From: a virus
Direction: 5' to 3' (one strand)
Length of the DNA: 40,768 nt
Virus record (IMG/VR): IMGVR_UViG_3300031784_002227
Span: 1 to 40,768 of that record
The notes beneath the pieces are model-generated. The model made no database searches, was not told where the DNA came from, and worked only from the letters and a program-made list of their open reading frames with translations. Shown here piece by piece: positions 1 through 6,844 of the stretch. Both the position numbers and the translations under genes were made by a program. The first letter of the stretch is position 1. The number at the start of each line of letters is the position of its first letter.

Positions 1-1
1 T

Positions 2-142
2 GTTGTTATTTTAGAACCAGCAAGTAACCCTAAAGAAATGAAGATACCAGATTTTAATGTTGCCACTACCAGATGGAATGTTGAAATGGATCCAAAATGG
101 GATTATGGATTGCCGGAGAATAAATGGAGAATGAACGAATGA
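2..142 (+). CDS. C-terminal fragment of unknown protein (runs off left edge)
   Basis: An open frame enters from the left edge and stops at 140-142, leaving the last 46 residues. The fragment is polar and Trp-rich (RWNVEMDPKWDYGLPENKW) and I do not recognise it. Its stop overlaps the ATG of the next gene in an ATGA arrangement, which supports its being a real translated frame coupled to the SGNH-like gene. The function cannot be judged from the tail alone. Confidence 0.6.
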   Translation, partial: VVILEPASNPKEMKIPDFNVATTRWNVEMDPKWDYGLPENKWRMNE

Positions 143-552
143 TAGACTGCATGATTATAGGTGATAGTATTGCTGTTGGTACAGCAATGGCTAGACCTGA
201 ATGTGTAAGTTATAGTAAAGGTGGCTGGAACTCGTGGCAATGGAACAAGGACTACTTGGCCAAGGCTTCTGCACAGCCTGCTCGGACTGTGATCATTAGT
301 CTTGGCGCCAATGACCACAAGGGTGTTAAGACAGAGGCGGAACTTCGTAAAATGCGAGAAGCCATTAAAGGCGATCGTGTATTTTGGATTAGTCCCGGAG
401 CAGAGCGTAAACCGTATCCTCAAGCGGCAATTGAACGTATAGCCAAGGAATACGGAGATACTGTCTTGCCAAGGCCACAAGGTCATATGAGTGCCGACGG
501 AGTACATCCTACAGGTCGGGGCTATAAATTAATTGGAGAACAGACAAAATGA
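139..552 (+). CDS. Small SGNH/GDSL-type hydrolase-like protein
   Basis: A 137-aa protein with the block motifs of the SGNH hydrolase (esterase/acetylhydrolase) superfamily. These are GDS with the nucleophile Ser10 near the N terminus, the oxyanion-hole block GAND (Gly56, Asn58), and DGVHPT carrying the Asp120/His123 pair near the C terminus. It is shorter than typical family members (about 180-200 aa), so it is a minimal domain without a signal peptide. I chose ATG 139 over the in-frame ATG at 124 because it overlaps the preceding stop as ATGA and has GGAG about 10 bases upstream. The substrate is unknown. O-deacetylation of a host glycan or modified base is possible but only inferred. Confidence 0.75.
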   Translation: MIDCMIIGDSIAVGTAMARPECVSYSKGGWNSWQWNKDYLAKASAQPARTVIISLGANDHKGVKTEAELRKMREAIKGDRVFWISPGAERKPYPQAAIERIAKEYGDTVLPRPQGHMSADGVHPTGRGYKLIGEQTK

Positions 553-575
553 TAGCACAGAATAATGTAATGAGT

Positions 576-583
576 GATAAATA
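576..583 (+). promoter_or_regulatory. Late-promoter-like box GATAAATA
   Basis: The octamer differs from the T4 late promoter consensus TATAAATA at one position. It ends five bases before the ATG at 589. The same spacing is seen at 6832-6839 and 30906-30913, which is the main reason for listing it. Confidence 0.4.
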
Positions 584-588
584 CTTGT

Positions 589-1260
589 ATGGAAACAATC
601 ACTCATACATCATTCGTCTATAAATGGATTCACTTGCCTACGGGCAAGTGGTATATTGGTAGCAGAACCGCTAAAGGATCTCATCCCGAAGATGGATACA
701 TTAGTTCAAGCCAACTTATTAAACCGTTGATAAAACAAAATCCAACAGAGTGGAAAAGAGAAATCATTAAAACTGGTAGCCCAGAAGAGATGATTAAACT
801 GGAAACTACTTTGTTGGAATCATTAGATGCTAAACACAATCCAATGAGTTTTAACCAACACAACGGCGATGGTAAGTTTACCAGAACAGGTGTAAAAGTA
901 TCAGAAAATACTCGTAAGAAACAAAGCGAGTCTATCAAAAAGGTTCATCCTAATAGAGGTAAGCCAAGTCCTAATAGGGGCAAAGTAGCATCAGAGGATA
1001 CTCGTAAGAAGCAAAGTGAATCAAAGTTAGGGAAGAAACGCAAACCATTTACAGAGCAGACAAGAGACAAGATTAGGCAGGCAAAGTTAGGTAGTAATAA
1101 TCCAAGTTATGGTAAAACACCAAGCGAGGAAACTAAAGAAAAACTACGCCAGGCTAATCAAGGTAAGAAGGAAACTTTTACCTGTCCGCATTGCGGTAAA
1201 GTAGGTAGCGGTGGATCAATGACAAGATGGCATTTTGATAACTGTAAGGAAAAGAAATGA
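589..1260 (+). CDS. GIY-YIG homing endonuclease (Seg/TevI-like)
   Basis: A 223-aa protein. The N-terminal GIY-YIG nuclease domain (about residues 8-95) shows the paired motifs VYKW and KWYIGSR, then a Glu-containing helix (KLETTLLESLDAKHNP). The middle (about 110-195) is a series of Lys/Arg-rich repeats (SENTRKKQSES, SEDTRKKQSES, SEETKEKLRQ) typical of NUMOD3-type DNA-binding segments. The C terminus has a zinc-finger-like CPHCG...H...NC. It is probably a free-standing homing endonuclease that spreads by cutting related phage genomes lacking it. An in-frame GTG at 574 could also start it, but ATG 589 sits five bases after a late-promoter-like box. Confidence 0.85.
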   Translation: METITHTSFVYKWIHLPTGKWYIGSRTAKGSHPEDGYISSSQLIKPLIKQNPTEWKREIIKTGSPEEMIKLETTLLESLDAKHNPMSFNQHNGDGKFTRTGVKVSENTRKKQSESIKKVHPNRGKPSPNRGKVASEDTRKKQSESKLGKKRKPFTEQTRDKIRQAKLGSNNPSYGKTPSEETKEKLRQANQGKKETFTCPHCGKVGSGGSMTRWHFDNCKEKK

Positions 1261-1379
1261 ACGAAGGAGAACGAGCAGGTTGCTGGGCCATTGTATATCT
1301 GCTAATGATAGGTGCGACTGCTTACTTTACAATTTTTATGATTGTTTTTAGTTTCGTTAAAAAATTGTTTTGGAGTTGA
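1257..1379 (+). CDS. Small single-pass membrane protein (40 aa)
   Basis: The start ATG overlaps the stop of the endonuclease gene (ATGA). The product has a short polar N terminus (MNEGERAG), a hydrophobic segment over about residues 9-34 and a basic end (FVKKLFWS), consistent with one transmembrane helix and a cytoplasmic C terminus. The function is unknown. The last codons lie in GGAGTTGAAGAATGAA, a string also found at the end of the small-gene cassettes at 4389 and 4598. Confidence 0.55.
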   Translation: MNEGERAGCWAIVYLLMIGATAYFTIFMIVFSFVKKLFWS

Positions 1380-1408
1380 AGAATGAATAATATTAAAAGG
1401 AAAACAAA

Positions 1409-1915
1409 ATGAGTTTTATTGATGTAGTTAAACCAGCATTACCAGATTATGCCAAAGATACACGGTTAAACATTGATGCTGTGTTATTGCGTAGCACTCT
1501 TGATGCTGATGTAGCAATGGGCTGTGCTGTAGCGGCATTAGCGGCAACAGGAAATGGTAAGTTGTTGAGCATTATGCTTGCGGACAATCCGGTGTATGCT
1601 GAACCGGCGATGACAGCGGCGTCAATTATGGCGACCAACAATGTGTGGTACCCATATGTTGAAATGGCTGATGATCCAGCATTAAAAGGATTGCCAGCAC
1701 AGTTACGTATGAACGCTATTGCCAGCCACGGCGGTACAACTAAATCAAACTTTGAAGCATTTAGTTTGGCCGCAAGTATTGTTGGCAAGTGTCACTTCTG
1801 TGTTAAGGCACATTATGAAACACTCAAGACGGAAGGCTACACAGTAGAGAACCTACGTGATATTGGACGTATTGCCAGTGTTATGAATAGTGTTGCTAAA
1901 GTATTGAATAGTTAA
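1409..1915 (+). CDS. AhpD-like alkylhydroperoxidase (carboxymuconolactone decarboxylase fold)
   Basis: A 168-aa, mostly helical protein. Near the C terminus it has the AhpD redox motif GKCHFCVKAH: Cys128 and Cys131 form the CxxC peroxidatic/resolving pair, with His135 and upstream Glu116 at the spacing of the AhpD proton-relay residues. The length is close to the classical AhpD (about 175 aa). Bacterial AhpD reduces peroxides and recycles AhpC via lipoyl proteins. No AhpC is visible nearby, so this one probably works alone or with host thiol partners. It has AAAAGGAAAA upstream of the ATG. The next gene, a radical SAM enzyme, is oxygen-sensitive, which gives a plausible context. That link is inference. 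Confidence 0.82.
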   Translation: MSFIDVVKPALPDYAKDTRLNIDAVLLRSTLDADVAMGCAVAALAATGNGKLLSIMLADNPVYAEPAMTAASIMATNNVWYPYVEMADDPALKGLPAQLRMNAIASHGGTTKSNFEAFSLAASIVGKCHFCVKAHYETLKTEGYTVENLRDIGRIASVMNSVAKVLNS

Positions 1916-1920
1916 TTTCT

Positions 1921-1947
1921 TTGACATTTATACCTATATAGTATCGT
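1921..1947 (+). promoter_or_regulatory. Possible promoter for the radical SAM gene
   Basis: A perfect TTGACA -35 (1921-1926) is followed after only 15 bases by a poor -10 candidate TATCGT (1942-1947), which ends five bases before ATG 1953. This matches the leaderless geometry seen at 12909 and 39584, but the -10 is weak and the spacer short. Confidence 0.3.
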
Positions 1948-1952
1948 CATTC

Positions 1953-3236
1953 ATGCATAAAAGATACGACCCAGTAGAATTTGAATACATCAAAAATAAA
2001 TGGGCAAGCAGTACAAACCCTATAAGCGTCTACGTTCATAGTCCATTTTGTCCATCAATTTGTAAGTACTGCATCTACGCAGGTGTTTTATTAAAAGATG
2101 AATTAACTTATTCAGAATATTATAATAATTACCTGCCAAACATTATCGATCTTTATCGTCCCATTTTAGAAGAAAAAAATAATTTAATAGGCAACTGGTT
2201 CTTTGGTGGCGGTACTCCGTCAATGATGAAACCGGAAACATTAAAAAATATTTTAAATTTGTTGCCGGGATTTAAGGAATCAAAAGGTGTAAAAACTTTT
2301 GAAATTCATCCAGCGTACTGGACGCCCGAACTATTAGATGTGCTAGAAGAATATCATTTTGATAACGCAATTCTATGTCTGCAATCCTTTGATAGAAAAA
2401 CATTAATTAAACAAAAACGTGTTCCAGAAACTCAAGAACGAATCTTTGAGCTGGCCAAAGAGATTCGAAAACGGAATATGAATATTCTAGTAGATATCAT
2501 TGCACACATGAATCAAGATCACACTGACATAGGAATTTTAGAAAACGATTTAAAATTAACATTTGAAAATATATGTCCAGATGAAATAAGTGTTCAGGCA
2601 ATTTATCAAAATAAAGAATTACGTCCAATGACCCTTGACGCAGTTTTAAAAAATCCCTACATACAAAACGGTGATTATTTGATTGAAAATTTTGATGGGA
2701 AACATCAATATATTAACATTAAAGAATGTTTAACTGAAACGATTTTTGACAGAATTAAAAATTTAAAATGTTTAAGATTAGTTAATAAAAATTTAAAAGA
2801 CAAAGAAAGGTATATGAGTTTTGTCCATCATATGGATCCTCAATATCTCCATACTATGTCTCTTGACACCCTAGCATTAGGGTCTTATAGGAATCCATAT
2901 ACACAAACACATTCTAATGTATCACATTTTAACTACATTGAATGCAATAATGATAATACTGAGCCAACATTTAAATTTATAAAATCATCTTTCTTTGATG
3001 AAGTTCGAGAAGTTATTAATTTTCTAGAGCAGTACGGAGAACCCCCTGCTGATTTTGAATTACTATTCAAAAATAGATATTTTGAAGAAAAGGAAAAACC
3101 GTTGTTACTTGACTACAAGTTTGCCGGTCACTATCCAAATACTGCAGGACTTATACAAAAAGGAATCGATTCTTTAACAAATGAAATAAAAACTTCTTGC
3201 AATTTTATCGGAAATGACATTATAATAAACAAGTAA
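1953..3236 (+). CDS. HemN/HemW-like radical SAM protein
   Basis: A 427-aa protein. The radical SAM cluster motif is CPSICKYC (Cys33, Cys37, Cys40; CX3CX2C), which would bind a 4Fe-4S cluster that cleaves S-adenosylmethionine. WFFGGGTPS is the SAM-binding GGGTPS motif typical of the HemN/HemW group. Downstream, FEIHP, LCLQSFD and DIIAH fit successive strands of the barrel. The C-terminal third is divergent, so neither coproporphyrinogen dehydrogenase nor heme chaperone activity can be assigned. The gene has more AT-rich codons than its neighbours, suggesting separate acquisition. It stands alone behind a possible promoter, with no obvious Shine-Dalgarno sequence. Confidence 0.82.
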   Translation: MHKRYDPVEFEYIKNKWASSTNPISVYVHSPFCPSICKYCIYAGVLLKDELTYSEYYNNYLPNIIDLYRPILEEKNNLIGNWFFGGGTPSMMKPETLKNILNLLPGFKESKGVKTFEIHPAYWTPELLDVLEEYHFDNAILCLQSFDRKTLIKQKRVPETQERIFELAKEIRKRNMNILVDIIAHMNQDHTDIGILENDLKLTFENICPDEISVQAIYQNKELRPMTLDAVLKNPYIQNGDYLIENFDGKHQYINIKECLTETIFDRIKNLKCLRLVNKNLKDKERYMSFVHHMDPQYLHTMSLDTLALGSYRNPYTQTHSNVSHFNYIECNNDNTEPTFKFIKSSFFDEVREVINFLEQYGEPPADFELLFKNRYFEEKEKPLLLDYKFAGHYPNTAGLIQKGIDSLTNEIKTSCNFIGNDIIINK

Positions 3237-3258
3237 TTTTATTTTTTAAGGTGATAAT

Positions 3259-3492
3259 ATGAGCAATCGAGTTGGGCCTATTACGTTAGACGGCGAAGCT
3301 GCCGATCGGATTACAGTTTTAAATTTAAAAGAATGTCGTTCATATCTTAAAAAAGAATTGAAGCAGTGGAGGAAAAATCCACGTACAGATGCTAATCCTA
3401 CGGGCTATTGGATGCACCCCGAAGACGTGAGTATAAACGAAATACTAGTACATCATTTAGACGCGGTTATAGCATATTTTGGCGGAGATTAA
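3259..3492 (+). CDS. Conserved-looking hypothetical protein (77 aa)
   Basis: An unrecognised, charged 77-aa protein with a central basic helix (RSYLKKELKQWRKNPRT) and a C-terminal hydrophobic helix. The start follows AAGGTGATAAT, a clear ribosome binding site. It begins a run of tightly spaced small genes reaching to 5960. No function can be inferred. Confidence 0.6.
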   Translation: MSNRVGPITLDGEAADRITVLNLKECRSYLKKELKQWRKNPRTDANPTGYWMHPEDVSINEILVHHLDAVIAYFGGD

Positions 3493-3495
3493 AAA

Positions 3496-3744
3496 ATGGA
3501 TATGGATCAGGCGGCAGTATTTTTAGCAGGCAGTATTTTAACAGCGTTAGGCTTTATAGTTGTTGTTGCGGCTATTGTTGTCATCAACAATATTATTCAC
3601 AAATATTGGAAACCTGTTAAGATATTCTCTGCAGACAGTTGGAATTTGAATCCCCCGCAACGCTTTGCACATGCAGATGAATTGGAAAGAATCACGCCAA
3701 GTTTGGATAAAACCAATGAATCAAAAAATCAAGCAACTGGCTGA
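3496..3744 (+). CDS. Small membrane protein (82 aa)
   Basis: Residues 8-34 form a strong transmembrane helix (FLAGSILTALGFIVVVAAIV), followed by a basic boundary (NIIHKYWKPVK) and a polar cytoplasmic tail of about 45 residues. It begins three bases after the preceding stop. Its 3' end overlaps the next gene by 29 bases in another frame. Function unknown; it may be one of the many small inner-membrane proteins used by large phages. Confidence 0.6.
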   Translation: MDMDQAAVFLAGSILTALGFIVVVAAIVVINNIIHKYWKPVKIFSADSWNLNPPQRFAHADELERITPSLDKTNESKNQATG

Positions 3745-3910
3745 ACAGGTTTATGGCACACAAGCAACTGAACAAGAAATAAAATTCGCCGAGTTGATTG
3801 TGAAGAAATGTATGGCTGTTGCCAAGTATCATACCCCCGACACAGAAGAATGTAAACACACATGGTTGATCCATGATAAGATTGGAAAACATTTCGGAGT
3901 TGATGAATGA
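3716..3910 (+). CDS. FAELIV/HFGV-family small protein, copy 1
   Basis: A 64-aa member of a paralogous family in this window. The family layout is an N-terminal MNxxIxxLAEQ helix, a central KFAELIVKKC segment and a C-terminal IGKHFGVDE. I start it at ATG 3716 rather than at the upstream in-frame ATGs because the paralogs all begin at this MN(Q/E)(K/R)I position. The sequence encoding HFGVDE (TTCGGAGTTGATGAATGA) contains the GGAG ribosome binding site and the overlapping ATGA start of the next gene. Members of this kind are common in myoviruses, but I know of no function. Confidence 0.65.
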   Translation: MNQKIKQLAEQVYGTQATEQEIKFAELIVKKCMAVAKYHTPDTEECKHTWLIHDKIGKHFGVDE

Positions 3911-4149
3911 ACACAAGTAGTACCTCGGCAAGCTCTAGTCTGGGTATAACGGGCTTTATTGAAATCTTTGAGGGTCGTCTGAATAAAATGAAGTTGCACC
4001 TTAAGGAAGAATTGAGCAAGAGTAAAGGGGATAGAAATAAGAACGCTATCCGTCGTCTATTAAGCGATGCACGTAAACTAAATCGTACACTGAAAGAAAT
4101 GCGTAATGCCAGTGCTAAAAAGTGTCCACATTGCGGAGAGCGGCTATGA
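3907..4149 (+). CDS. Basic helical protein with C-terminal CPHCG
   Basis: An 80-aa protein that starts at ATGA overlapping the previous stop. It has a Ser/Thr-rich N terminus, a long highly basic helix (about residues 25-68, many Lys/Arg) and a terminal KKCPHCGERL half zinc ribbon. Only one CxxC pair is present, so metal binding would need a dimer or a partner. The basic helix suggests nucleic-acid binding, which is inference. The terminal CPHCG recurs in the endonuclease at 589-1260, and a CIHCG variant recurs at 4761-5105. Confidence 0.6.
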   Translation: MNTSSTSASSSLGITGFIEIFEGRLNKMKLHLKEELSKSKGDRNKNAIRRLLSDARKLNRTLKEMRNASAKKCPHCGERL

Positions 4150-4403
4150 ACAAACAAATTCAAGAACTTGCTGAACAGGCTGGATTGGTTAAGATACTTG
4201 AAGAACACGCCCACGAATATGGCGCTGGCACGTTTGAGAATACTCCGTACCCAGAGTTGGAAAAGTTCGCCCTGTTGATTATTCGGAAATGTATGGCGTG
4301 TTCTACTTGGGTTGGCAAGAATAATACTAATACTGTTGAACCAATACACACTGCTCAAGCTATCAATCAGCGTATCAAACAACATTTCGGAGTTGAAGAA
4401 TGA
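4146..4403 (+). CDS. FAELIV/HFGV-family small protein, copy 2
   Basis: An 85-aa paralog of the product at 3716-3910: MNKQIQELAEQAG at the N terminus, EKFALLIIRKCMA in the middle and RIKQHFGVEE at the end. The start at 4146 (ATGA overlap with the previous stop, GGAGAGCGGCT upstream) is preferred to an in-frame GTG at 4122. The spacer between the conserved blocks is longer than in copy 1. It ends in the same GGAGTTGAAGAATGA string that starts the next gene. Confidence 0.68.
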   Translation: MNKQIQELAEQAGLVKILEEHAHEYGAGTFENTPYPELEKFALLIIRKCMACSTWVGKNNTNTVEPIHTAQAINQRIKQHFGVEE

Positions 4404-4609
4404 ATGAACGAATTCAACAACTTGAAAGACAGGCGACGGAGACAGTGAAGTGTGGACTAAACGGTACTTCTACTACTGAAAGTTTCAATCGTAAAAAGTT
4501 CGCCGAGTTGATTGTTAGGGAATGTGCCGAAGTTGGTTCTAAATTCAGTCAAGCACATCCTTTAGATATTCAATATCAAATTAAAAGGCATTTCGGAGTT
4601 GAAGAATGA
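4400..4609 (+). CDS. FAELIV/HFGV-family small protein, copy 3
   Basis: A 69-aa paralog with MNERIQQLERQ, KKFAELIVRECAEV and IKRHFGVEE. At nucleotide level the core TTCGCCGAGTTGATTGT is shared exactly with copies at 3786, 4961 and 12271, pointing to recent duplication or gene conversion rather than old divergence. Both its start and the next gene's start are ATGA overlaps. Confidence 0.68.
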   Translation: MNERIQQLERQATETVKCGLNGTSTTESFNRKKFAELIVRECAEVGSKFSQAHPLDIQYQIKRHFGVEE

Positions 4610-4764
4610 GCAACCTTTGGTTTAACATTAGATTTGGCACTAGGCATTTTCAATGGTCAAGAGATTGGGAAATCACATTCCGTGAGAATCCATATTGGTT
4701 AGAGAATCCTCCCTCTAAATGGTTTGAGGTGTATTGTATTTTTGGAAAGCAAGTAGGACTATGA
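4606..4764 (+). CDS. Trp/aromatic-rich small protein (52 aa)
   Basis: A 52-aa open frame (MSNLWFNIRFGTRHF at the N terminus, about six Trp) that fits exactly between two ATGA junctions at 4606 and 4762. It is preceded by GGAG in the HFGVEE-encoding sequence. The aromatic, basic composition suggests a compact fold, but I do not recognise it. The position between two coupled genes is the main support. Confidence 0.55.
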   Translation: MSNLWFNIRFGTRHFQWSRDWEITFRENPYWLENPPSKWFEVYCIFGKQVGL

Positions 4765-5105
4765 ATCGACTTACATGTATACATTGTGGAGATACTTATC
4801 CAGACTTTGACGTTGCACATGTCTGTAGTAAAGGGCCATATGCTTACAAAATTAAATCTATGTCAAACAACAAAATCGAAGAATTAGAAAAGCAATGTTG
4901 GAGTCATCGTGTAGATGGTGCGTTAGTAGACGGGCAGTTACACTTTGATACAAAAAAGTTCGCCGAGTTGATTGTGGCGAAAGTTTTAGACGAAGTTGCT
5001 ACCCGTGCTTATGTTTCTGGTGACCGAGCGTGGAGTGATGATGCGGATCGTCCGTGGATTGAACTAGAATTTGGATTTGGTAAACTTGCGGAGATGAAAA
5101 AATGA
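4761..5105 (+). CDS. Zinc-knuckle plus FAELIV module fusion protein
   Basis: A 114-aa protein. The N-terminal 30 residues carry CIHCGDTYPDFDVAHVC, a Cys2-His-Cys-like zinc knuckle. After a short linker comes the family module: MSNNKIEELEKQCW, then KKFAELIVAKVLDEV, ending in an acidic tail without the HFGVEE terminus. The ATGA overlap at 4761 supports translation from MNRLTC. The internal Met at 4860 has no ribosome binding site. It looks like a small-gene cassette fused to a metal-binding peptide. Confidence 0.62.
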   Translation: MNRLTCIHCGDTYPDFDVAHVCSKGPYAYKIKSMSNNKIEELEKQCWSHRVDGALVDGQLHFDTKKFAELIVAKVLDEVATRAYVSGDRAWSDDADRPWIELEFGFGKLAEMKK

Positions 5106-5506
5106 AACTAACTGAATACAGTAAAGGGCGGCTACGAGCAACTTTTAGTAAATGGGAAGTTGACAAAGACTTTGCCGATCCTATGTACAACTACCTAATC
5201 TTTGGATTTGATCCAGGCGGTTTTTTTACTGCCGTGCTGGCGAATGATTTTGCGGCCGCAGTACAACGTAGTCATCCTTCAAATAATATTTCTGCACTAA
5301 AAAGGTTAGTAGGGTGGATGAACGATTGCATGCCATCGGATGCATATGGCAGTTATACCGCAGTTACAGAATGGTATAAAATGGATGACGAGGATCGTAG
5401 ATACTGTTTAGAAAGACATCATTTACTGTATACCACAAAAGAAGAAGTGTGGAAGGCATTAAATGGTGAACCAGTTGACCGTTACGCTCGGCTAGAAGAC
5501 ATATGA
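5102..5506 (+). CDS. Hypothetical phage protein (134 aa)
   Basis: The start overlaps the previous stop (ATGA). The product is acidic to neutral and compact, with no transmembrane segment, and shows FDPGGFFTAVLANDF and a long helical C-terminal half. I do not recognise a family. It sits in the same coupled chain as its neighbours and was probably expressed with them until the terminator at 5986. Confidence 0.6.
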   Translation: MKLTEYSKGRLRATFSKWEVDKDFADPMYNYLIFGFDPGGFFTAVLANDFAAAVQRSHPSNNISALKRLVGWMNDCMPSDAYGSYTAVTEWYKMDDEDRRYCLERHHLLYTTKEEVWKALNGEPVDRYARLEDI

Positions 5507-5745
5507 GTACCCTTGCTGAATACTTTGCCGAACATCGACCTAAACCCAAATATAATGTTGGAGATAGAGTTGAGGGGATATACCAAAAGATTCCTTATGT
5601 TGGTACTGTCTATACTGACAACATGCGTAATGAATTAGAAGGCCCTATGGTATCTATACATTTAGACTTGCCCATAAAAATTGATAAGACTTGGCACAAT
5701 TTTATACGTGTTAAATATAAAGAAATTAAAGGATTACGCAAATGA
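5503..5745 (+). CDS. SH3-like small barrel protein (80 aa)
   Basis: Residues 17-75 have the pattern of a small SH3/KOW-like barrel: YNVGDRVEGIYQKIPYVGTV, a hairpin, then PMVSIHLDLP and a final strand. Similar barrels recur in this window (14907-15419 and 25550-25753). The start overlaps the previous stop by ATGA. A nucleic-acid or protein docking role is possible but not shown. Confidence 0.58.
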   Translation: MSTLAEYFAEHRPKPKYNVGDRVEGIYQKIPYVGTVYTDNMRNELEGPMVSIHLDLPIKIDKTWHNFIRVKYKEIKGLRK

Positions 5746-5960
5746 AATTATCCGCAGAGGGCGTAGAAGGACATTTAATTTGGTGTGGGGACGGGGTATA
5801 TCGATTTCGTGTTTACACAGATGATTTTGAATTTACAGATTATGACCTGTTACATTGCGACTTAACTGTTACAATAACAGATAAGGATGCTGTATTCTAT
5901 TCAGATGAAAGAGGTAATAGATTAAATCATAGTCCAGAAACCCTCGGAATTAAAGAATAA
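5742..5960 (+). CDS. Hypothetical beta-rich protein (72 aa), last gene before terminator
   Basis: A short acidic protein rich in alternating hydrophobic/polar residues (VYRFRVYTDDFEFTDYD), suggesting an all-beta fold. The start overlaps the previous stop (ATGA). It is the last gene of the chain and is followed 25 bases later by the hairpin at 5986-6006. No family recognised. Confidence 0.58.
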   Translation: MKLSAEGVEGHLIWCGDGVYRFRVYTDDFEFTDYDLLHCDLTVTITDKDAVFYSDERGNRLNHSPETLGIKE

Positions 5961-5985
5961 ATTATAGTTAACTACGCACATAATA

Positions 5986-6006
5986 AGGGCCACTGGCCCT
6001 TTTTTT
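5986..6006 (+). terminator. Rho-independent terminator
   Basis: A perfect stem AGGGCC/GGCCCT with a three-base loop (ACT) is followed by a run of seven T. This closes the small-gene operon ending at 5960. Confidence 0.9.
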
Positions 6007-6048
6007 ACGGCCAAACCTTTAAATAATGTATACTGGGTTGGAGGGCAA

Positions 6049-6831
6049 ATGGATCCATTAACGCTGTTTGCATTAGCCAATGGTGCAGTCAGTGCTGTTA
6101 AAGCAGGATGTAAACTTTATAAAGATATAAAAGGTGCCGCTGGGGAAGTGAAAGACGTCCTCAAGGATCTCGACGACCAATTTAAAAAACTACATCCTCC
6201 AGAAAAACCTGCTACAAACGAACAAAAACGTCAGTTCAATGAAGAAAAAGCTCGTGTAATAGATCTTAACAAAAAAGCTAATGCAGGAGAAACAACTGGC
6301 ATTTATACCGAAATTGGCAATCATCTTGGCACCTACTATGATAACTTCTACAAATGCATGGCAATTTTTGAAGAAGAAGAACGCCGTGCCAAAACAGAAG
6401 TATATCACGGCGAAGACAGTATAGGCAAACGTGCTCTACAACGTGTACTAATGAGAAAACAACTTCAACAAATGGAAGTTGAGTTAAGAGAGTTAATGAT
6501 ATATCAAAGTCCTCCTGAATTGGGTGCTCTTTACACGGAAGTAGAAGAGATGATGCGGCAGATGAGTAAAGAGCAAAGTATTCTGATTAAAAACCAAATG
6601 AAGCGTCAAGTTCTTGAGGATAAACGCAGACAGGCAAAATTAAAAAAATTACAGGAAGAATTTGTAATAGGTCTTTTTATCATGGCAATGATATTTGTTA
6701 TGGGCGGTATGTTTATGTATGTAGCTTATGACCGCCAGCAGAAGTATCCTCAGTACGGCAATGATTTGTTTCCTAAAACAGAAGAACGGAGACGGGCCGA
6801 AGCTGAACCCAAAGTGTACATAGGAAGATAA
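6049..6831 (+). CDS. Membrane-anchored coiled-coil protein (260 aa)
   Basis: The N terminus (about 1-25) is a hydrophobic, Gly/Ala-rich helix (TLFALANGAVSAVKAG). Residues about 30-200 are charged helices likely to form coiled coils. A clear transmembrane helix follows at about 205-227 (IGLFIMAMIFVMGGMFMYVA), with a basic tail. The start has GGAGG just upstream. TATACT at 6029 and TTTAAATA at 6018 may provide a promoter after the terminator at 5986. No enzymatic motif is visible. It could be a virion-associated or inner-membrane protein; neither can be shown here. Confidence 0.62.
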   Translation: MDPLTLFALANGAVSAVKAGCKLYKDIKGAAGEVKDVLKDLDDQFKKLHPPEKPATNEQKRQFNEEKARVIDLNKKANAGETTGIYTEIGNHLGTYYDNFYKCMAIFEEEERRAKTEVYHGEDSIGKRALQRVLMRKQLQQMEVELRELMIYQSPPELGALYTEVEEMMRQMSKEQSILIKNQMKRQVLEDKRRQAKLKKLQEEFVIGLFIMAMIFVMGGMFMYVAYDRQQKYPQYGNDLFPKTEERRRAEAEPKVYIGR

Positions 6832-6839
6832 TGTAAATA
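6832..6839 (+). promoter_or_regulatory. Late-promoter-like box TGTAAATA
   Basis: The octamer is similar to TATAAATA and ends five bases before ATG 6845, within TAAATACAAGTATG. The same layout occurs at 576 and 30906. Confidence 0.4.
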
Positions 6840-6844
6840 CAAGT

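Noticed and set aside
103-507. Minus-strand 134-aa open frame opposite the SGNH gene
   Set aside because: It is antisense to a gene with clear GDS, GAND and DxxH motifs, and its Cys/Phe/Thr-rich sequence looks like a reverse-complement artefact.
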